NCBI GenBank assembly: GCA_001770205.1
Contig: MEQL01000039.1
Location: 198,787 to 262,786 of the forward strand
Direction: 5' to 3'
DNA: 64,000 nt
Source of the DNA: Bdellovibrionales bacterium RIFOXYD12_FULL_39_22
GTDB lineage: Bacteria > Bdellovibrionota > Bacteriovoracia > Bacteriovoracales > Bacteriovoracaceae
Shown here in pieces: positions 34,658-43,736 of the stretch (position 1 is the first letter of the stretch; the number at the start of each line of letters is the position of its first letter). Below the pieces are notes generated by a model. It did not search any database. It was given only the letters and a program-made list of their open reading frames with translations, and was not told where the DNA came from. The translations under genes were made by a program, and so were the position numbers.

Positions 34658-37024
34658 TTAAGAGTGACTCTCCGAAGAAGAAAGCACTCGTCTAGGCCTT
34701 GACCCCTGGGCCGGCCCCACAACCCCTTGTGCCTCCATCTTTTCGATAAGATTGGCAGCTCGATTATAGCCAATTTTAAGTCGTCGCTGCAACATCGAGG
34801 CGCTGGCAGAGCGATACTCCAATACTACTTCAACAGCGCTAGAATATAGCTCATCGTTATCAATACTTTCGTCTTTAGTCACCAAATGAGAGCCATATGC
34901 GTAAGGATCGACTTCTTTTTCTCCCCCATTATTTAAAAATTCCATGGCGCCATCATCAAAGTTAGTATCGAGAGATGCTAGCTTTTCAACTAAGGCATTA
35001 ATTTCATTTTCATCAACATAGGCAGAGTGAACTCGCACCGTATCCACCCCTCGCTTATAGAGCATATCTCCCTTGCCCAACAACTTTTCCGCCCCAATCG
35101 CACTCAAAATAGTTCGAGAATCAGTACTGGTAGTCACTTTAAAAGAGATTCGCGTTGGGAAATTTGATTTTATCAATCCAGTAATTACATCTACGGAAGG
35201 CCGTTGAGTGGCAATTATCAAATGAATACCTGCGGCGCGTGCCTTTCCGGCCAAGCGACAAATATTACTTTCTACTTCTTTCCCGGCCTTGGTTAAAATT
35301 AAATCAGCAAACTCATCGACCACGATTACGAGATAAGGAAGATGATAACCTCTTTCTTCAACATCCTCATAGTGCACAGCAATCGCAGAGAGCATGGCCG
35401 GAGTGGCAGATTCTAATTTGCGATTAAAAGAATCCAAATCGCGTACACCAAATTCTTTTAAAATAGAGTAACGGCGATCCATCTCTTGCACGGCCCACAT
35501 CAAGGCCAAAGAGGCAGTCTTTGAGTCAGTAACGACTGGCATGCAAAGATGTGGCAACTCACTGTATAACGCTAACTCTAATTGTTTGGGATCAATCAAA
35601 ATCATCTTCATATCAAGAGGTGATTTTTTTATAAGCAGTGAAACCAGCAATGTATTAATAAAAACAGACTTGCCAGAACCGGTAGTTCCAGCAACCAACA
35701 TGTGTGGCATAGAGGCCAGATCTACCACAAAAGTTTTGCCATAAGCATCTCTACCAATCGCAATAGGCAAGGAGGAGCTTGCTTCTTTAAACTCTTTTGT
35801 GGACAAAACTTCATCTAAATAGATCGGCTCACGTGGATTACGAGGAACTTCAATTCCAATACTGGTTCTTCCTATCATTGGATATACAATACGAATAGGG
35901 GCACCATAAAGCGCCCCACTAATGTCATCGGTAAGAACCGTTATTTTAGAAACCTTAACTCCCTTGCCTAATTCCAGTAAAAAAGTATCAACTACTGGCC
36001 CTTTTAAAACTTCTTCTATGTATCCATCAATATGAAATTCATTAAGCTTTTCCTCAATGCGAGTGATAATCTGATCAAAATATTCTTGCTCTGGATTCTT
36101 TACACTGTATTCGCGCTTAGCGCCTAAGGTTCCGGCCACCAAATTAGGATAATCTATACTTTTTGGCCTTATAAGCTTATTAAGTTTTTCACTATTAATG
36201 GTGGTGCTCGTTGATGCCAGAGACAATTCTGTTGGTGCTTTGCCTGAAATCTCGGCACTAACCGCTTCTTCTGAAACTGTTTTCTCGGGGATTTTTATCT
36301 CATCTGTCCTGGTGATTCGGGGAATTGTTAACTCTTGAGCACTACTTTCTTTAACTTCAGAGGGAAGCGTTGTTATAACAGCAGGATTACTTTTCCCCCA
36401 CTTTAAAAATAGAGGGATTTTCATTTTAAAAACAGAAGAAAAACTTTGATTGGCCGTTTGGACAATAGCACGCTGCTGCTTATTGGCCTTCGCAAAAACA
36501 TTTTCTACCGCCGCCGGAGTTGCCCATAAAATTTTGGCAGTGCTAACAAGATGGTCTCTGAACGAAGCGCGAAAAGCACCAAACAAATAGGCAATAAAAC
36601 TTCCAATACAGATTGCAATTACACCCAGTGCCGAGGTGTTTTGAGAGAGAATAGTATTCAATCCTTCTCCGAGAAGGGGTGGATACGCTAAGTGAGTAAG
36701 TGTCAAAAAGGCCGAAAGAAGTAATACGATATTCAAAGTATCAATTACGTATTCGCGCTTGGAAAACATGAATGCATAAAAAAGAGCAAAAATAACAAAA
36801 GGAAAAAACAACCACGCTCCAAAGTAATATCCGGCAAAAGCAACAATTGTTTTGATATAGTACGAAAAAAAAGTCACCTCGCTATTTTGAGAGGTAATTA
36901 CGAGATAATTGTCGGCCAGCGTATCGCGGTAGTAAAACTCCAGCAGTGACAAAATCGTTATCGCAAAGAGAGCAAATAGTTCGCTTTTTAAAATTTTATT
37001 AATCACCTTTAGATTATACGTCAT
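34658..37024 (-). CDS. ftsK: DNA translocase FtsK
   Basis: 788 residues from the ATG at 37024; an upstream TTG at 37042 is possible. FtsK pumps chromosome ends through the septum and activates dif recombination. Four N-terminal membrane helices (about 15-165), a linker of about 150 residues, then the RecA-like motor with Walker A GTTGSGKSVFINTLL, Walker B VIVVDEFADLI, and ATQRPSVDVITGLIKSNFPTR. The C-terminal winged-helix gamma domain (about 725-785, LYSSAVEVVLEYRSAS and LQRRLKIGYNRAANLIE) should read KOPS-like DNA. It is far from the division cluster. Confidence 0.96.
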   Translation of the reverse strand: MTYNLKVINKILKSELFALFAITILSLLEFYYRDTLADNYLVITSQNSEVTFFSYYIKTIVAFAGYYFGAWLFFPFVIFALFYAFMFSKREYVIDTLNIVLLLSAFLTLTHLAYPPLLGEGLNTILSQNTSALGVIAICIGSFIAYLFGAFRASFRDHLVSTAKILWATPAAVENVFAKANKQQRAIVQTANQSFSSVFKMKIPLFLKWGKSNPAVITTLPSEVKESSAQELTIPRITRTDEIKIPEKTVSEEAVSAEISGKAPTELSLASTSTTINSEKLNKLIRPKSIDYPNLVAGTLGAKREYSVKNPEQEYFDQIITRIEEKLNEFHIDGYIEEVLKGPVVDTFLLELGKGVKVSKITVLTDDISGALYGAPIRIVYPMIGRTSIGIEVPRNPREPIYLDEVLSTKEFKEASSSLPIAIGRDAYGKTFVVDLASMPHMLVAGTTGSGKSVFINTLLVSLLIKKSPLDMKMILIDPKQLELALYSELPHLCMPVVTDSKTASLALMWAVQEMDRRYSILKEFGVRDLDSFNRKLESATPAMLSAIAVHYEDVEERGYHLPYLVIVVDEFADLILTKAGKEVESNICRLAGKARAAGIHLIIATQRPSVDVITGLIKSNFPTRISFKVTTSTDSRTILSAIGAEKLLGKGDMLYKRGVDTVRVHSAYVDENEINALVEKLASLDTNFDDGAMEFLNNGGEKEVDPYAYGSHLVTKDESIDNDELYSSAVEVVLEYRSASASMLQRRLKIGYNRAANLIEKMEAQGVVGPAQGSRPRRVLSSSESHS

Positions 37025-37167
37025 AGTTGACAAAGAATTCAAGTAAAGCGATTAGAATTTTAAATTACACATAACTAGACATAATTTTGTAAAAATGCCA
37101 GCATAATGTGCTCTCTTGTTTACTAATATTCTTAAAGAATAAACACCGATGCAAACCAGGTAAACTA

Positions 37168-37800
37168 ATGAATGATTGGGAAAAAAAATTTCAAAAAATT
37201 TTAACAAACACTTCTCTCGCATCAGATCCCGCACATGATTTTTTACATGTAAAACGAGTTGTGGAAATAGCAAAACAACTTTCCTCTAACGATGGCGGGT
37301 TATTGGAAATTATCTTACCTGCCGCCTGGTTCCATGACTTAGTGATTATACCTAAAAATGGCGCTGACCGAAAAAATGCCTCCAAACTTTCGGCGCAAAA
37401 GGCCATCGAATATTTACGAGAAATAGAGTATTCTTCCGTACACCTGGAGCAGATTGCTCACGCCATCGAAGCACATAGCTTTAGTGCTAACATTGATCCA
37501 CAAACAATTGAGGCCAAAATCGTTCAAGATGCGGATCGTCTGGACGGCCTCGGTGCTATAGGTGTCGCTCGCTGTTTTTCTACTGCCGGATTGATACAAC
37601 GCCAATTTTATGCAGAAGAAGATCCCTTCTGTCATCAACGGGCCCCCGATGACAGCAAATTTACAATTGATCATTTCTATAAAAAGCTTCTAAAAACAGC
37701 AGAAACGCTTAAAACAAAATCGGGAATCAAAGAAGGAGCGCGACGAGCTGTATTTATGCGCGACTATCTTAACGAGCTAGAACGAGAGCTCTATAAATAA
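37168..37800 (+). CDS. HD-domain phosphohydrolase
   Basis: 210 residues from the ATG at 37168, with AGGTAAA upstream. The HD metal site is complete: H in PAHDFLHVKRV (first His), WFHDLV (HD pair, near 73-74), and a late Asp in IVQDADRLDGLGAIG (about 141-155). This layout is that of the YpgQ/YedJ subgroup of nucleotide pyro- or phosphohydrolases. The natural substrate is unknown. It is the only + strand gene in the ftsK-to-lpxC stretch and sits where secE-nusG would be expected after tRNA-Trp. Confidence 0.88.
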   Translation: MNDWEKKFQKILTNTSLASDPAHDFLHVKRVVEIAKQLSSNDGGLLEIILPAAWFHDLVIIPKNGADRKNASKLSAQKAIEYLREIEYSSVHLEQIAHAIEAHSFSANIDPQTIEAKIVQDADRLDGLGAIGVARCFSTAGLIQRQFYAEEDPFCHQRAPDDSKFTIDHFYKKLLKTAETLKTKSGIKEGARRAVFMRDYLNELERELYK

Positions 37801-37803
37801 AAA

Positions 37804-37824
37804 TTTGGCGGGCGCAGAGGGACT
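37804..37824 (-). repeat. Duplicate of the last 21 bases of tRNA-Trp region
   Basis: Bases 37804-37824 are identical to 38015-38035, which contain the CCA end, acceptor 3' strand and part of the T arm of tRNA-Trp plus two bases outside. The copies lie 211 bases apart in the same orientation, the geometry of an integration scar or of a segmental duplication at a tRNA 3' end. Confidence 0.85.
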
Positions 37825-37980
37825 GCGGCCTTCCCGCATCTCGCTTCCAGCTCGCTGCCCCAGGGCCGGGATCGTTCGCTAACTTTGGCATCATGCCAAA
37901 GTTGCACTCGCACGCCCTGCACTGCAGGCCATGCTCACGCCGCTTACTCTTTTCGAGTTCCCCATGGTCTGGCGTAAAAA
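37825..37980 (-). other. GC-rich segment between the tRNA-Trp 3' end copies
   Basis: About 60% GC by eye, clearly above the surroundings. It contains a perfect 10-base-pair hairpin AACTTTGGCA-TCA-TGCCAAAGTT at 37881-37903. On the - strand the bases GGGCGTG (37917-37911) could pair, with two wobble pairs, to the TGCGCCC of the duplicated acceptor end, which would form a tRNA-like closing stem around about 110 bases. No reading frame resembles a protein. Its nature (element remnant, repeat or small RNA) is undetermined. Confidence 0.45.
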
Positions 37981-37981
37981 T

Positions 37982-38011
37982 AAAAAAGGAAGCCAATTGG
38001 CTTCCTTTTTT
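37982..38011 (-). terminator. Bidirectional terminator after tRNA-Trp
   Basis: A perfect 13-base-pair stem AAAAAAGGAAGCC / GGCTTCCTTTTTT with an AATT loop, flanked by A- and T-runs, so it works on both strands. It lies five bases downstream of the tRNA-Trp CCA end. Confidence 0.85.
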
Positions 38012-38016
38012 ATTTT

Positions 38017-38092
38017 TGGCGGGCGCAGAGGGACTCGAACCCCCAACATTTTGATTTGGAATCAAACACTCTACCATTAGAGCTATACGCCC
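38017..38092 (-). tRNA. tRNA-Trp (anticodon CCA)
   Basis: 76 bases with encoded CCA. Acceptor GGGCGTA / TGCGCCC, D arm GCTC...GAGT, anticodon stem TTTGA / TCAAA with loop TTCCAAA (anticodon CCA), T arm GGGGG-TTCGAGT-CCCTC, discriminator G. Its 5' end is one base after the T-run of the tuf terminator, and another terminator follows it. Confidence 0.96.
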
Positions 38093-38093
38093 T

Positions 38094-38123
38094 AAAAAAA
38101 AGGCCGGCATAAAATCCGGCCCT
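38094..38123 (-). terminator. Terminator after tuf, abutting tRNA-Trp
   Basis: On the - strand: stem GGCCGG / CCGGCC (38121-38116 with 38107-38102), loop of eight, then at least seven T. It lies 22 bases after the tuf stop and ends within two bases of the tRNA-Trp 5' end, leaving no room for a promoter, so tRNA-Trp must come from read-through or processing. Confidence 0.8.
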
Positions 38124-38145
38124 TCTCTATAATAAAATCTAAAAA

Positions 38146-39339
38146 CTAGGCCAAGATTTCAGAAACAGTTCCAGCGCCGATTGTTCGACCACCTTCTCTG
38201 ATCGCGAAACGGAGACCTTTTTCCATTGCAACAGGAGTAATCAATTCAACAGTAAAAGCTGTGTTGTCACCTGGCATAATCATTTCAACACCTGGATTCA
38301 ACTCAACTGCACCAGTAACATCTGTTGTACGGAAATAAAACTGAGGTCTATATCCCTTAAAGATTGGAGTATGACGCCCCCCCTCTTCCTTAGTTAGAAT
38401 ATAAACTTCACATTTAAATTTTGTATGAGGAGTAACTGTTCCTGGCTTAATAATACACTGGCCTCTTTCAACTTCTTCACGTTTAGTTCCACGAAGTAGA
38501 AGACCAACGTTATCTCCAGCTTGTCCTTGATCTAGAAGCTTTCGGAACATCTCAACACCGGTAACAACTGTAACTTGTTTTTCGCGAATACCAATAATTT
38601 CGATTTCCTCTCCAACCTTAATAATCCCACGCTCAACTCTTCCAGTAACAACCGTACCACGTCCTGAAATTGAGAAAACGTCCTCAACTGGCATCAAGAA
38701 ATCCTTCTCAATATCACGCTTTGGTGTTGGGATATATTCATCCACAGCATTCATAAGCTCCATAATTGCATCGTGGCCAATTTTTGGATCACGGCCTTCC
38801 GCTGCGGCAAGCGCAGATCCCTTAATTATGGGGATTGTGTCTCCTGGGAATTCGTAATCAGACAACAATTCGCGAACTTCCATTTCAACAAGGTCAAGAA
38901 GTTCGGCATCATCAACTTGATCAACTTTATTCAAAAAAACAACAATGGCAGGAACACCTACTTGACGAGCAAGTAGAACGTGTTCACGAGTTTGCGGCAT
39001 CGGGCCGTCGGCAGCACCAACAACAAGAATAGCACCATCCATTTGTGCGGCACCGGTGATCATGTTTTTAACATAGTCAGCGTGTCCCGGACAGTCAACG
39101 TGTGCATAGTGACGCTTTGCTGTTTCATACTCGATATGTGCTGTATTGATTGTGATTCCGCGAGCTCGCTCTTCAGGAGCAGAATCAATATCGCCATAAG
39201 ATTTTACGGCCGCTCTTGATCCATGCTGTGCCAGAACCATTGAAATTGCTGCAGTTAATGTTGTTTTTCCGTGGTCAACGTGGCCGATCGTACCAATGTT
39301 TACGTGCGGCTTACTTCTGTCAAATTTTTCTTTTGCCAT
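38146..39339 (-). CDS. tuf: Elongation factor Tu
   Basis: 397 residues. EF-Tu brings aminoacyl-tRNA to the ribosome with GTP. G1 GHVDHGKTT (19-27), RGITI (effector), [12 protein letters not shown] (G3) and NKVD (G4) are all intact. Domain II and III motifs ([16 protein letters not shown]) follow. It is the only tuf in the window and stands between tRNA-Thr(GGT) and tRNA-Trp, the tufB position. Ribosome site GGAGAG upstream. Confidence 0.98.
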   Translation of the reverse strand: MAKEKFDRSKPHVNIGTIGHVDHGKTTLTAAISMVLAQHGSRAAVKSYGDIDSAPEERARGITINTAHIEYETAKRHYAHVDCPGHADYVKNMITGAAQMDGAILVVGAADGPMPQTREHVLLARQVGVPAIVVFLNKVDQVDDAELLDLVEMEVRELLSDYEFPGDTIPIIKGSALAAAEGRDPKIGHDAIMELMNAVDEYIPTPKRDIEKDFLMPVEDVFSISGRGTVVTGRVERGIIKVGEEIEIIGIREKQVTVVTGVEMFRKLLDQGQAGDNVGLLLRGTKREEVERGQCIIKPGTVTPHTKFKCEVYILTKEEGGRHTPIFKGYRPQFYFRTTDVTGAVELNPGVEMIMPGDNTAFTVELITPVAMEKGLRFAIREGGRTIGAGTVSEILA

Positions 39340-39485
39340 ACCCTTCTCTCCTTAATTATGAGTAACTATAATCCATCTAATTCGTGTTATCCGAGCAATT
39401 TGCGAACAAATAATCTCTCGCACTTCTACTAAAATAAGAAACAGCAGTATCGCTGATTCCACATTTCCTGACAAGCAGAAATTTA

Positions 39486-39560
<75 letters not shown>

Positions 39561-39599
39561 CAAGGTATTAAACATTGCTCTGCCAGATCTAGTAAAAAA

Positions 39600-39675
39600 T
39601 GGAGCGGGCGAAGAGGTTCGAACTCTCGACCCCCAGCTTGGAAGGCTGGTGCTCTACCAACTGAGCTACACCCGC
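39600..39675 (-). tRNA. tRNA-Gly (anticodon TCC)
   Basis: 76 bases with encoded CCA. Acceptor starts GCGGGTG, anticodon stem CCAGC / GCTGG with loop CTTCCAA (anticodon TCC), T arm GAGAG-TTCGAAC-CTCTT. Confidence 0.95.
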
Positions 39676-39691
39676 TTAATCGTATAAAGGA

Positions 39692-39776
39692 TGGTGGAGA
39701 GGGACGGATTCGAACCATCGAAGGCAGTGCCGTCAGATTTACAGTCTGATCCCTTTGGCCACTCGGGAACCTCTCC
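39692..39776 (-). tRNA. tRNA-Tyr (anticodon GTA)
   Basis: 85 bases with a long variable arm and encoded CCA. Acceptor GGAGAGG / CCTCTCC, anticodon stem TCAGA / TCTGA with loop CTGTAAA, type II layout as expected for bacterial tRNA-Tyr. Confidence 0.95.
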
Positions 39777-39865
39777 CTGTCTAACCTAAACTTTATACAA
39801 CATATCTCAAAATAACTCCTTCAGCAACCTACGAATCAATTGCGCGCTTTTCACACCCCAAATAC

Positions 39866-39941
39866 TGGAGCTGGCTATAGGAGTTGAACCTACGACCTAC
39901 GGTTTACAAAACCGTTGCTCTACCAACTGAGCTAAGCCAGC
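39866..39941 (-). tRNA. tRNA-Thr (anticodon TGT)
   Basis: 76 bases with encoded CCA. Acceptor GCTGGCT / AGCCAGC, anticodon stem ACGGT / ACCGT with loop TTTGTAA (anticodon TGT), T arm GTAGG-TTCAACT-CCTAT. First tRNA of the Thr-Tyr-Gly-Thr-tuf-Trp string. Confidence 0.95.
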
Positions 39942-39974
39942 GCATAAATTCGTTGTCGAAGTCGGATTCGTAGA

Positions 39975-40003
39975 TTTATAAATGGTAGGCCTTACAAAAT
40001 CAA
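39975..40003 (-). promoter_or_regulatory. Candidate promoter of the tRNA-tuf operon
   Basis: On the - strand TTGATT (40003-39998), exactly 17 bases, TATAAA (39980-39975), about 34 bases before the first tRNA. It overlaps no gene and fits a strong stable-RNA promoter. Confidence 0.6.
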
Positions 40004-40016
40004 GTAATTTCTTAGT

Positions 40017-40787
40017 TTACTTTCCAAAAAATTTTTCCATTCCAACGGCAGAGGCGACAGAAACATTAAGCGAAGAAATTTTTCCCTGTGGCGCTATGGC
40101 AACCATCTTGTCGATGACACGAGCAACTGCGGGCGAGATACCCGAGTCTTCTGCTCCGAAGATAAGCGCCATGTTCTCTTCTTTGGAAAAGGAGGGGAAT
40201 ACCGGATTACCTTCTTCGCTTAGACCGAAGCATTGAACATTCATCTCTTTTAGTGTGGTAACCACTTTTGAAAGAGTGTTGCAGCGAACTATTTTAACAT
40301 ACTCCAGTGCCCCAGAAGAAATACGGGAGAAACTAGGAGTTAAACTGAATGATCCTTTTTGAGGAATAACTATATAGTCAACATTATAGAATGCCGCTGT
40401 GCGGGCAATTGCCGCAGCATTGTTGATATCAGTTACTTGATCTAAACAAATAACTCTCTTTCCCTTTTCTTTTTCTAGGACTCTATACATATCAATCGAG
40501 TCATAAATTTGAGTAGCGCGACAACGTAAAAACATTTGCGACTGAACGCGACTGTAGTTAGCATTAACCTCTTTAAAATATTTTTTGGCCTGCTCCTGCA
40601 ACACGTGAGAGCTTACCAGCGAAACTTTGATTTCTTTTAGTAGACGATTTTCAATTTTTTCCTTGCTTCGCAATTCGGCCAACCCCTTATCTGTGGCAAC
40701 TAATTCAATTTTGACTCGCTCAGGATTTCGAATAGCATGAGCAATACTGTGTAGTCCCGAAACAATTTCTTCGCTGTTATTTATCAT
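40017..40787 (-). CDS. SpoU/TrmH-family RNA 2'-O-methyltransferase, RlmB-like
   Basis: 256 residues. The N-terminal part (about 1-85) resembles the SpoU substrate-binding domain; the C-terminal SPOUT knot shows VICLDQVTDINNAAAIARTA (motif 1, with the usual NxGxxxR changed to NNAAAIAR), MALIFGAEDSGIS (motif 2) and ISSLNVSVASAVGME (motif 3), with the SAM-binding Leu-Asn-Val-Ser. 23S rRNA G2251 methylation (RlmB) is likely; the Asn/Asp substitution in motif 1 leaves tRNA methylation possible. Confidence 0.82.
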   Translation of the reverse strand: MINNSEEIVSGLHSIAHAIRNPERVKIELVATDKGLAELRSKEKIENRLLKEIKVSLVSSHVLQEQAKKYFKEVNANYSRVQSQMFLRCRATQIYDSIDMYRVLEKEKGKRVICLDQVTDINNAAAIARTAAFYNVDYIVIPQKGSFSLTPSFSRISSGALEYVKIVRCNTLSKVVTTLKEMNVQCFGLSEEGNPVFPSFSKEENMALIFGAEDSGISPAVARVIDKMVAIAPQGKISSLNVSVASAVGMEKFFGK

Positions 40788-40799
40788 TTTACAACCTCG

Positions 40800-42539
40800 T
40801 TATTGGGCCAGATCATGTAGAATTTTTTTTACGGTCTCTAGCAGTTTATCTCTTGTCGTTTTTATTTTAGTTTTATCTTTGCGAATAATAATCTCTAGCA
40901 TTCCATCTTGTTTATAATCTCGCTCTCCAAGTACGACAGTCAATGGAAGGCCTAAAAGGTCAGCATCCTTAAATTTAAAGCCGATGGCCGCATTACGATC
41001 ATCAAGAATAGTTTCAACCTGATTAGTATTCAGCTCATCATATATCTCATTTGCTAATTGGTTAATGGAATCATCCTTACTCACTAAAAGAAAGTAAACG
41101 TGATAAGGGGCAATTTGAACTGGCCAAATAATTCCATCCGCATCGTTATTTTGCTCAATGGCCGATGCGACCGTACGGCCAATGCCTATTCCGTAACATC
41201 CCATTATTGGAGTAGTGGCCTTGCCATTCTTATCCAATATTGTTACCCCCATCGCTTTAGTATAACGATCGCCTAGCTCAAAAATATGGCCGACTTCAAT
41301 GCCACTGATTTGTTCTACTTCTCCATCACAAGACGCGCACAGATCTCCCGCTTTTGACAAGGCAAGATCTGCAATACTATATTCATGCGGATATTTTTGA
41401 GGGACAAAGCCAGTATAATGGTAATCTTTTTTCATTGCACCAATTACATAGCTCGCCTCCAGTTTTACATTTTTGTCATAGATTATTTTAAGGTTATTTT
41501 GTGCGGTCTGTGTTTGGTAAGGGCCCATATATCCCTTTATTAGTCCCAGTTTTATCAAATCACTATCTGTTGCCGCTCGCAAGTGATCACATCCCAAAAT
41601 ACCCTTTAGTTTTATTTCATTTATCTCATCATCGCCTAGTAACTGGGCCAAAATGAATTCTTCTTTTTCCCCAGTTATAGCAGAAAACACTACTGACTTT
41701 AAGCAGTGATGAGCAGGAATATTTAGAAGGGCAGAAACATCGGTAATTGATTCTTTATTGGGTGTGCTCACTAAGGCCATTTCGGAACTATTAAGATTGA
41801 AGCTTAAAGTAGCACGCTTAGTATGCGCTCGCTCTATATTGGCGGCGTAGTCACATTTTTTACAACGAATAACCTTATCTTCTCCTGCATGGGCCAATAC
41901 TTGAAACTCATGGGTTTTTGCGCCACCGGCGGCCATATTTCCCCCATCGGCCTCTACCGCAATAAACTTCAATCCCATCCGAGTAAAAATATTAGAGTAG
42001 GCCACATACATTTTTTCATATGTCTCCCGCAAAGATTCTTTGCTGTCATGAAAGCTATAAGCATCCTTCATCGTAAATTCACGAGCGCGCATCACTCCAT
42101 AGCGAGGACGAGTTTCATCGCGAAATTTAGTATTAATTTGATAAAGATTAACAGGAAGCTGTTTATAAGATTTTATGGCCTTGCGAAAAATATCGACAAT
42201 GGCCTCCTCATTCGTTGGAGAAAAACAAAGATCTCGCTGCCCACGGTCTTTCATCCGCAACATCTCTGCACCCATAATATCCCAACGGCCCGACTCTTTC
42301 CATAACTCTGCAGGAGTGGCCACCGACATAATGACCTCAAAACACCCAGCTTTATTCAACTCATCACGTACAATATTTTCTACTTTGCGCATGGCCCGAA
42401 GCCCAATAGGTAGGTAGTTATAAAGGCCAGCATAAGATTTTTGAATAAGGCCGGCGCGTACCATAAGCTTGTGTGAGATAACTTCTGCATCAGCAGGAGT
42501 CTCTTTAAACGTTTGCCAAAATCCTTGTGATAATTTCAT
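40800..42539 (-). CDS. proS: Prolyl-tRNA synthetase
   Basis: 579 residues, the long bacterial type with an inserted editing domain (about 225-395). Class II motifs: VRDELNKAGCFEVIMS (motif 1), FRDETRPRYGVMRAREFTMKDAYSF (motif 2, shown in two pieces: FRDETRPRYGVMR and REFTMKDAYSF), and CYGIGIGRTVASAIEQ (motif 3). The C-terminal anticodon-binding domain follows (about 475-570). Thirteen bases separate it from the RlmB-like gene. Confidence 0.96.
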   Translation of the reverse strand: MKLSQGFWQTFKETPADAEVISHKLMVRAGLIQKSYAGLYNYLPIGLRAMRKVENIVRDELNKAGCFEVIMSVATPAELWKESGRWDIMGAEMLRMKDRGQRDLCFSPTNEEAIVDIFRKAIKSYKQLPVNLYQINTKFRDETRPRYGVMRAREFTMKDAYSFHDSKESLRETYEKMYVAYSNIFTRMGLKFIAVEADGGNMAAGGAKTHEFQVLAHAGEDKVIRCKKCDYAANIERAHTKRATLSFNLNSSEMALVSTPNKESITDVSALLNIPAHHCLKSVVFSAITGEKEEFILAQLLGDDEINEIKLKGILGCDHLRAATDSDLIKLGLIKGYMGPYQTQTAQNNLKIIYDKNVKLEASYVIGAMKKDYHYTGFVPQKYPHEYSIADLALSKAGDLCASCDGEVEQISGIEVGHIFELGDRYTKAMGVTILDKNGKATTPIMGCYGIGIGRTVASAIEQNNDADGIIWPVQIAPYHVYFLLVSKDDSINQLANEIYDELNTNQVETILDDRNAAIGFKFKDADLLGLPLTVVLGERDYKQDGMLEIIIRKDKTKIKTTRDKLLETVKKILHDLAQ

Positions 42540-42593
42540 AAAAATATCCTTGCGTTTTTAGATAACAAAAAACATCTATACCTTTATTTTAAA

Positions 42594-43514
42594 CTAGTAG
42601 GCAACCGGAGACATGCTCCTTGGGAGCGCAAAGGCCACAACTGCGGACTCTTGCTGATTTGGCGCAGAAATAACTTTGTAGCAGCCAGGAGTTGCAATAA
42701 TTTTCCTGCATAGTAAATTATGTAGATGGTGGCCTGACTTAAAAGAAGTTATTTTGCCGGCCACATCATATCCTAAAAGACTTATATCGCCGATAGTGTC
42801 TAGAATTTTATGACGTATAAACTCGTCAGAAAAACGCACGCCCTCTGGATTAACCACATTAAATTCATCAAGGATAATTGCATTATCTAGGGAGCCTCCC
42901 TTGATTAACCCCTTCCGTTTCAACATATCGACATCTTTTAAGAAACCAAAAGTACGAGCGCGACAAATATCTGTGATAAAATCTTCGCAGGAAAAACGAA
43001 ACTTCCGTGATTGAGTTTTTATTTTAGGGTGAGCAAAAACGATGGTTGATTCAATTACCAGCATGGGGTCCGGTTCAATTTGCACCCATTTGTCATCAAC
43101 TTCCACTCGTATGGGTTCAGTTATAACGATAAAATTACGCGAGGCATTTAGCGAAACTATCCCTGTTTCTTTTAATAGGAAGGCAAACGATCCGCCCGAA
43201 CCATCCATAATGGGAACTTCTGGCCCATCAATCTCGCAAAATAAGTTATTAATCCCCAACCCATAGAGAACACCTAAGAGATGTTCAATGGTATGTACTA
43301 CATTAATTCCAGTTCCAATCGTGGTAGCATTTTCTGTAGCACTAACATTTTCAAAACTGGCCTTGATTGGTGGTTGATCTTTAAGATCAACGCGTTTAAA
43401 GGATATTCCCGCATTGGCGACTGCTGGATGCAACGTTAGAGTAACCAATTTTCCAGAGTGTAATCCTCGGCCGGTAACTGATACTTTTTTAGACAGGGTT
43501 CTCTGATATGTCAT
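42594..43514 (-). CDS. lpxC: UDP-3-O-acyl-N-acetylglucosamine deacetylase
   Basis: 306 residues. LpxC catalyses the committed step of lipid A synthesis, so the cell has a lipopolysaccharide-type outer membrane. Zinc and catalytic residues: VVHTIEHLLGVLYGLGI (72-88, Glu77 and His78), RHKILDTIGDISLLG (His and Asp ligands, about 228-242), and SGHHLHN with the catalytic His. Its divergent neighbour is the thioesterase gene. Confidence 0.96.
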   Translation of the reverse strand: MTYQRTLSKKVSVTGRGLHSGKLVTLTLHPAVANAGISFKRVDLKDQPPIKASFENVSATENATTIGTGINVVHTIEHLLGVLYGLGINNLFCEIDGPEVPIMDGSGGSFAFLLKETGIVSLNASRNFIVITEPIRVEVDDKWVQIEPDPMLVIESTIVFAHPKIKTQSRKFRFSCEDFITDICRARTFGFLKDVDMLKRKGLIKGGSLDNAIILDEFNVVNPEGVRFSDEFIRHKILDTIGDISLLGYDVAGKITSFKSGHHLHNLLCRKIIATPGCYKVISAPNQQESAVVAFALPRSMSPVAY

Positions 43515-43676
43515 TGACTCATCCTAAATACAATCGCAAATAGAGGTAATTAGTATTTAATCACATGCGTTAATTTTACGCAAGCATGATCTGGTCGGCC
43601 ATCACACCGCTAATTGCTGCTTGATTTTAAAGTTGGAGATGAATAACAGAGTAAAAGAGTTTTTGCTACCACTTTT

Positions 43677-43704
43677 TTTACATCGTGAAAAAATTAGCTA
43701 TACT
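43677..43704 (+). promoter_or_regulatory. Candidate promoter for the thioesterase gene
   Basis: TTTACA (43677-43682), 16 bases, TATACT (43699-43704), 33 bases before the ATG, in the 222-base divergent spacer with lpxC. Confidence 0.5.
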
Positions 43705-43736
43705 GCTACCAAACAAAAAACAACGGAGAGAAAAAC

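Noticed and set aside
37769..38110. 113-codon - strand frame across tRNA-Trp and the spacer
   Set aside because: It translates the tRNA and terminator. The peptide has the pattern produced by reading tRNA genes, and no ribosome site is seen.
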